A stretch of DNA of 64,000 bases, from the NCBI GenBank assembly GCA_000827205.1, contig KN832555.1:2881011-2945010 (forward strand), in the 5' to 3' direction. Below, one piece after another: positions 57,964 through 64,000 of this stretch. A program made the position numbers and the translations under genes. The stretch's first letter is position 1. Each line of letters starts with the position of its first letter. The stretch is from Plicaturopsis crispa FD-325 SS-3 (lineage: Eukaryota > Basidiomycota > Agaricomycetes > Amylocorticiales > Amylocorticiaceae). The notes below the pieces were generated by a model that was not told where the DNA came from, searched no databases, and saw only the letters and a program-made list of their open reading frames with translations.

Positions 57964-59480
57964 TCATTCGGGGGCAAAGTGTACCTGAGTCAACAGTTCG
58001 GCTGGGTTGAGCATAGGTTCGCCATCCTCCGTCAGCATGTGCTCCATCGGTGGCGGCCGATTACCGTCGTAGACGTGGGCGGTCTCTAGATCACTAGCAC
58101 TCCTTCCCTCGCCCCGCTGATCATCACCTGCACCTGCACCGTCTTGTCCACCGCCGTCAACCAAGTTATCGACTTCCATCTCCTCCGAGCCATGCGATCC
58201 AGCGCTGGGCGAAATTTGACCGTTGGGTGCCGCCGCGGAAGGCGAGTGGTTCGTGCCCCCGGAGCTTGCAGAGGCCTGCGCTTGACTGGTTTCGCGTTCA
58301 GCCGATTTGAGGACGGCCTCCATTGCAGCCTTCGTCATCTCCAGAGAAACACTGTCATCTGCACCTTTGGCTGGTGTAGGCGGGGACGCGTCAAGCGAGG
58401 GGTCGATTACCGGTGCCTCCCTCTTGGCCTCAGCCGCCAATGTTCTGTCCTCGAAGCTCACTAGTCCTTCCTGGGGTGGCCCTTCACCGTCGACGGGGCC
58501 ATTTGAGTTGGGCGTGCCGTTACGCGACGCATGATTCGAGTGATGCGGTGGAGGATGCACATAGCCAGTGGCTTTGAAAAGTGGATGTAAGTATTTCAAC
58601 ATAGAGAAAGGCACGAGCGCTCTTACGATAGTATCGATTGGGCGGTGGGCCTTGTCCAGGCGGTACCGCCGGATGATATGCCATAGGGGGCTGCATCTGA
58701 GCAGGAGTGCCTTCGCCCCAGGGCGGACGCACCCATGTCGCCTCGTTGAGTCGCGTGGCTGAAGTCGGCAGGGCTACACCTTGAAAGGGGTAAGATGTAT
58801 TGTCACGAAGCAAAATATGGGACGTACTCGTTTCCATTGTATGTGGTCGGTAATAACTAGACGGACCAGCAGAGGGAGGCGGGGGCAAGTTGTTGGGCGC
58901 ATTTCCTTGCGATTGCGTAGCATTGCCCTGAGTCTTCGAGGGTGTAGGACTTGGAGTGTTATGCTGGGATCCGGAGGGGCCAGCTCCCTCCTCGCCGTCG
59001 ACCTTCATTTTATCCTGCTCGGGGGGTTCGATGATCACACCGTTATGCCTAGATTTTTGGTGCCTTCTCAAAGCATCGGTCTGTAGCAATGATTTAGCGA
59101 TAATCCAACGTAAGAAGACACCACGTTGCGCACCCGTGTAAATGCAGCTTCGCATTGGGGGCATGCACTGACCGATAATTAGGAGGACGACAGCGCGACA
59201 CACGAGGTACAACTCACAAGCCGGGCTGAGAATGGGTCTTCGTGGTCCTCTGGTGCCTCTTAAGATCGGCCTCCCGAGCGAACTGCTTGTTACATCCGTT
59301 GATCTTGCAAGGCCAGACGCCCGTCTCCGCAGCCTTTTTCTTCTGGGGTGTCTTCTTCTTGGTGGTGGTTTCCTTTTTGTCCTCGGACTATTACGATGTC
59401 CGCGAACGCGCTTGAGATGTCTATCCAGCGCTTCGAAGTGGTATATGGCTCACCGGTTGTTTCTGATGAGCTCGGACCAT
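57964..59480 (-). CDS. C2H2 zinc-finger transcription factor
   Basis: The start at 59480 gives MVRAHQKQP, joined across a ~55-nt intron to SEDKKETTTKKKTPQKKK. Finger 1: CKINGCNKQFAREADLKRHQ ... TKTH. Finger 2 is spliced: CPQCEAAFTR joined to TDALRRHQKSRH. The long C-terminal part is disordered and rich in Pro, Ser, Gln and Gly (NLPPPPSAGPSSYY, PAVPPGQGPPPNRYY), with acidic stretches near the end (EEMEVDNLVDGG) that could activate transcription. It ends LLTQVHFAPE at 57964, or just after LLTQ if the final GTACAC is a donor. Two-finger proteins of this type are common basidiomycete regulators. Target genes unknown. Confidence 0.75.
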
Positions 59481-59918
59481 GGTGCAGGTGCACGAAATTA
59501 GGAGGAGATTCTGCAAGCATCGTTAGAATTATGAGGGGGCTATATAGCATTATGCGACGGTCAATAGCTGACATTTAGTAGCGACCAGGTAAAGTGGCGT
59601 GCAGCGGTGGCGGAGAGTCGTTGCCACTGGGATCGTCAGTGGGTGGCTGAGACTGGAGGGTGGCGCGGACGTGGCGGAAAGAATGGCGCCAAGTGGCGAG
59701 TGTTGCTATTTGTTTGGCTCAGGCCGCGTTCGGGCCGCAATCTTGTACCACTGGCAGTTGACTGGCAGTAACAAACGTATCGTACTGCATGGCGTAGGCT
59801 TGCAAGAATAAGTATGTTATACGTTGAAAATTCATTGGCGGTACATGCAGACGCAGACTACACGAGAATAAAAAAAAACAGGCCGCAAAGCAAATCGATA
59901 GCAAAAATTTACCCCAGA
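59481..59918. other. Intergenic region upstream of the zinc-finger gene
   Basis: About 440 bp between the zinc-finger start and the 3' end of the Raptor gene, both minus strand. It contains an A-rich run at 59867-59878. Nothing supported. Confidence 0.35.
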
Positions 59919-62900
59919 TCATGTCATCTTGCATCCCATGATTTTAACTGCGAGCACGTCAGCGAGGTAGATTGGGAAGGAATGGATGTACTCACTAGAG
60001 CCATCAGGACCACCAACGCCATACAGCATTTCCGTTGGGTGGAATACAAGAGAAGTTGATCGTGGGATGAAGGGAGAGGGGTAGCCACGCGAAGGATAGA
60101 CACTCAGCCCGCTTGAGATATTGAGAGTAGACAGCGGCTTCGCGCTTGAAATCGGCTGCACTACTGTACGTTGTGCCCTCCAGTTCGACAGAGTCAATGC
60201 AGCAGTCCTGAATAGAACAATAAATACGGGAACGATAGCGCAGCAAGCTGAGTACTCACGTCGCGAAAACTCCCGTTTGTGCATGCACGTCAAAGTTGGA
60301 TAGGCCGTGAGTGAGATGCGGCTCCCATGCCTGGACAGGCTTATTTGCGCCCCGGAGGTCCCATAGCTTCACGTCGCCATCCAGACTGAGAAACAAGACC
60401 ACTCAATATTGGCACTGACAGATACGACGAACGACAAAGTCAGACGAACCTGGCAGACAAAAATTGGCCTCCGACAAGAGGATTCCAGCCGACGTTCTGC
60501 ACCCATGATGTATGACCGGCGTACGACCGTACTATGGCGTCCTCTTCTTCTAACCGCCGGTCGAAGAATTTGACCTCTCCGTTGGCAAAGCTCGCCACGA
60601 ATGTCGACGGCGCCCCCTGGTCAGAGGCGATTGCGGTCATGGGGCTCTCCGAATCCGTATCAATATCCTACACACACCGGTCAATATCAACTATGGATGT
60701 ACAAATGTCAATTCGTACCATTGTTTGAGTCTCCGTATGGGCATCCCATAGGCGAATGAGTCGCGAGTCACCACCTACCAATAGCGATCCACCCGACTGC
60801 CTCCAATCCATAACGATGCCACTGCCCCGCTTGGTCGGGATGACTTCGTTCAAGCACCGGAAGGAGCTGACCATCTGGACTGGACCTTGCCCTTCCGATG
60901 AATCATAGTTGCGGTACAATCGGACCATCCCGTCGGCTGAAATGAATTCCAGAACGGATGAGAGACTGGGCGGCAAATGGCTATGGAAGACGTACCTGCA
61001 GCCGTTAGAATCATGCCGCCGACATCCTGGTTGATGATGTGCAGCGACGTGATGCTGGTCCCTTTCGGATTGCCGTTGCAGAAACGGCTGAGGCGCTTCC
61101 GCTTCGACCAGTCCCAAACACTGTCCCAAATATGAGAAGAATGATATATTGACGAGGAATAAACACTAACTCTATCATGTCGGTCTCGTTGGTGACTACG
61201 AGGTGTTGGTCGAACGAGTGGAACGCCATCATCAGCGGGTGGCCTTGGACGTGAAGAGTGGCTACAGGTTTGTCCCAAGTTCGCGTTTCTGACACCGCAA
61301 AGTCAGGAATTTACCTAAAGTAAACACTGAGGATTGCACTTACGGGCATGTTCCGCCTGATTGCGAGTCTCTGCGACGACTTGCTCGTTCCGCTGCTGCC
61401 GCCATACTTGATGGTTGTACTGAATACTTCCCGGCTCATCGACCTCGGCTTGCTAGAAAAATCAAGACGCTTTGAGCTTGGCATGAATTCACGGCTATAA
61501 GACACACTGACCCGCATTTGTGGCTCTTTGAAATACTCGCAACACCAGTCGAAGAACGAGCTTTTCAGCGGTAGCACGTCGCGTATGCCAACGCCAGTTC
61601 CGAGCCCGAGAATGACACTGCTGCTGGTCGAGTCGATGGACAAGGTGCTGCCGGAAGGACTCGGAAGCGAGCTGTTCCCTGCGCCGTTAGAGTGGCGCCT
61701 TGGCTGCGAACCCGTCCGTCGTCGAGCTCGGAGGCGCTCCATGTCTTCCTCTATCAGTGCCTCCATCACGTCGCAAGGTAAGAAATCCATCGGCGGTGGG
61801 GCGCTAGAATCCACAGATGAGTGAAGTAGACTTTGTTGCGATGGTTGTGTGCGGAACGGATGATCATTGAAGGCCTGGGGTTTCGAATAAGGGGATGTGT
61901 ACTGGGCGAGGTTCAAGTTTGGTGAAGGGGGCCGAGAGACCTCGAGCGATTCCGGTGGGCGGGCTGAAATCGGGCTAGGAGAGGAGCGCCCGTCCTCGGT
62001 CGAGGGAAATGCGATCCCACCAGCAAGGTTTTTGAGGGCGTTTGCAAAGGACGTGGTACGCCGGATTGTGTTGTTTACGCCTGTCGAAATCGTGCTCGTC
62101 ATCGTGTCGCTGCGGCTAAGACTTGGCCGCAGGATGTTAGTGGAGAGTTTGTCTGGGGAGGTCTGTGAAGGTACACGCGAATGGAAACCGCCAGATTGCG
62201 GGGTTCCTCCGTGAGAAGAGCCTGGCGGAGGGATGTCGAGAGAGGTACAATCGAGTCGGGTGAACGGTGATTCTAGGAGAAGCGCCATAATGTAGTCGAC
62301 GACCGTTTGTGCATTAGTTGCTACTTCGTGATAGGGGTCGACGGACAGTTCGAGCAGCACGACGAAGATAGTGAAGAGGGAGGAGAGGAGCACCCTATTC
62401 TCCTCACGCACATTCTCGTCGTCTCCAAACCCATCTAACCACTCTGTCATTGCCTGCAAGGTCACATCGTCCTCGTACAGATGTGTCGGTTCGGTCTTTG
62501 ATTTGCGGTTTTCCTCCCAGTAGAACCACGCGCAAACAACAAAGTAGCCGCGCCATTCTTTGACCAAACAGCTGATCAGCACGGTTAGCTCCTTCCTGAC
62601 CATAGGGCTCGCGTCGTCCTTGATAGTCAAAGCCGCGCCTGTAGCCACGGCCACCTCCATGCGGAAGTGGATGCGCTCGTCGAGCTGGTGCATGTGTCCG
62701 CTTCCGCCGCCACCCTGTTTCGCAGGGTCTGCGGATCCCGTAGCACCCAAAAAGGTACCAAGCGCGAAGAGCGCAGCCGTGCGCACCTCGGGGGAATCAT
62801 CCGATAGAAGTCCGATTAACTTGTCTTGGGTCCCTCGGTCAACACCATATACTTTGATGTCGTCGTTGCCGTCCCATATCTGTCCAATACAGAGGGCTGA

Positions 62901-64000
62901 CCACTGTCGTAGCAAGAAATCGCCTTCATCCAGTCGCTCAAAGCAGTTGTCGAACACTCGCTCGCGCCAACACGCGTTCTGCCCGTGCGGGAAGTCTCGT
63001 GCGATCGCAGCCAGAATGAAAGCGCACATGGCCTTGTGCTCGGAGCTGTTGGGTAAGATTGAATGTGTCGGTTCATCTTGAACGGCTAGCACGCTGGCGA
63101 AGTACTTGTATCCCTGGGTATTGTACAAGTCTCCTTGAACCGTAGGGTCAACTGCCAGGATGCGCGCCCAGATAAATATGAGCACGGGCCGCAAGTCTTG
63201 GCCCGCAGCCAAAAGCAGCTTGGAGATATACGGGAAGATTCCGATAGTCAGAACAAGGTGGACGGCCCAAGGACCGAGGTCAACGAATTGAGAGATGAGA
63301 ATGAGGGCGCGAAGACGATGCGGTTGGGATAACAGGACTTGCAGCACGATGGGGAGTTGGTCGGGGGGTTTGCGAGGGACAAGATGCTGCTGCTCTTGCG
63401 GGCTATCAAAGGGCGGCGCAGTTTCTACGTCGCCATTCAGTGTCGCGACGTACTTCGGGTCGCCATTTGGTGGTGGTAGCGATAAGGGACCACGCTTCGT
63501 GAGCGCCGCGCCACCTCGCGAAATCCAAACCTCAAATGCAGTGAGCTGGTCCGTAAAAAACCTATTCGGAATGTATTTGTAGCCGTTCTCTTTGGGCGGG
63601 GGAAGCGGCGGCCTGTCCTGCTGTCGCGCAGTATGAAGAAGCCGCTGTGGCTTGGCTATCGGGGCGATGGTGGTGGGGGTGTCTCCGGGATCGAGGTCCG
63701 TCTCAATGCCAAGCAGCTGGGGTAGCTGGCGTAGGCATGTATCAACCGCAAGATCCCAGGCAGCCCACATCGGATGAGTATTCGTTGGCGGAAGAGGAGG
63801 ATAGGTATGTGGCGTGCAGTTGTAATTCTTCATTATCCGCTCCGCGAGCAAGAAATTGCGAAACAGGGAAGCGATAAGGAGGTCTGATCTGTACAGGCGA
63901 GTGAATACCTCGCGGGAGAATGTGGTCCAAGCGATTGTGTCCGTTATGGCGGTGAATATCCAGTTCAACTCGCCCAAGGGCGTGCGGCGATCCTTAAGGT
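59919..64000 (-). CDS. KOG1: Raptor/Kog1 (TORC1 subunit), C-terminal part
   Basis: Scaffold of TOR complex 1 that recruits substrates. The frame is open to the window edge (LKDRRTPLGELNWIFTAITD), which is the end of the caspase-like RNC domain, so the N-terminus lies outside. A long exon then gives the HEAT-repeat region (SRGGAALTKRGPLSLPPP, LPIVLQVLLSQPHRLRALIL, FDNCFERLDEGDFLLRQWSAL, PEVRTAALFALGTFLGATG). It continues into a Ser/Pro-rich variable segment (about 61850-62230). The C-terminal WD40 propeller is spread over several short exons: VWDWSKRKRLSRF, LLVGGDSRLIRLWDAHTETQ, VASFANGEVKFFDRRL, SLDGDVKLWDLRG. It ends KIMGCKMT. The order matches yeast Kog1 and human Raptor. Confidence 0.94.

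Overview
The window reads as nuclear DNA of a basidiomycete fungus, most likely an Agaricomycete. Genes are dense and on both strands. Most are broken by many short GT...AG introns of about 45-65 nt, often with CTRAY-like branch points. Several families are typical of mushrooms and polypores: DUF6533 seven-helix proteins, GRDP/DUF1399 proteins with a Gly/Cys tail, F-box proteins with Cys-rich tails, MARVEL and LysM membrane proteins. There are no prokaryotic operons, and I saw no viral or LTR-element fossil. All exon models come from reading splice sites by eye. Gene ends marked by a stop codon are firmer than starts.

Layout. 1-6.1 kb: end of a uS4 (RPS9) gene divergent from eL21 (RPL21), an SGNH/GDSL esterase and a many-exon GRDP-like gene. 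6.7-20.8 kb: an SCI1-like splicing-associated gene, a gene-poor 1.9 kb stretch, RVB2 divergent from mitochondrial uL2m, an F-box-like gene, a DUF6533 membrane protein, a MITE-like repeat rich in CTGAGAG, and PRM10. 20.9-30.2 kb: a run of minus-strand genes: a Rad5/Uls1-type SNF2-RING translocase, a degenerate RNase III with a dsRBD, a MARVEL protein and a membrane-anchored LysM protein. 30.4-33.2 kb: an intron-bearing tRNA-Thr and a mitochondrial malic enzyme with two micro-exons. 33.5-38.5 kb: two Trf4/5-type nucleotidyltransferase paralogues pointing away from each other around a small conserved gene. One keeps its catalytic aspartates and the other has lost two of three. 38.7-46 kb: eL28 with a telobox-like promoter motif, then a tandem pair of large F-box/Cys-rich genes. 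46.2-57.6 kb: U2B''-type snRNP protein, a Whi2-like BTB protein, a TA-flanked MITE, peroxisomal acyl-CoA oxidase (PTS1 SKL), a single-exon four-enzyme RNA-repair fusion and adenosine kinase. 57.9-64 kb: a C2H2 zinc-finger factor and the C-terminal part of Raptor/Kog1.

The most striking gene is the intronless 867-residue fusion at 53373-55976. It joins a 2H phosphoesterase, a CX5R phosphatase, a P-loop polynucleotide-kinase-like domain and a KxDG RNA ligase in one chain. This is the 'Swiss Army Knife' type of RNA end-healing and sealing protein. The next most interesting items are the active/inactive Trf4-like pair, the degenerate RNase III protein, and the TA-flanked MITE next to the acyl-CoA oxidase promoter.

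Most other genes are housekeeping (ribosome, RVB1/2 complex, splicing, TORC1, purine salvage, beta-oxidation) with no obvious functional clustering.
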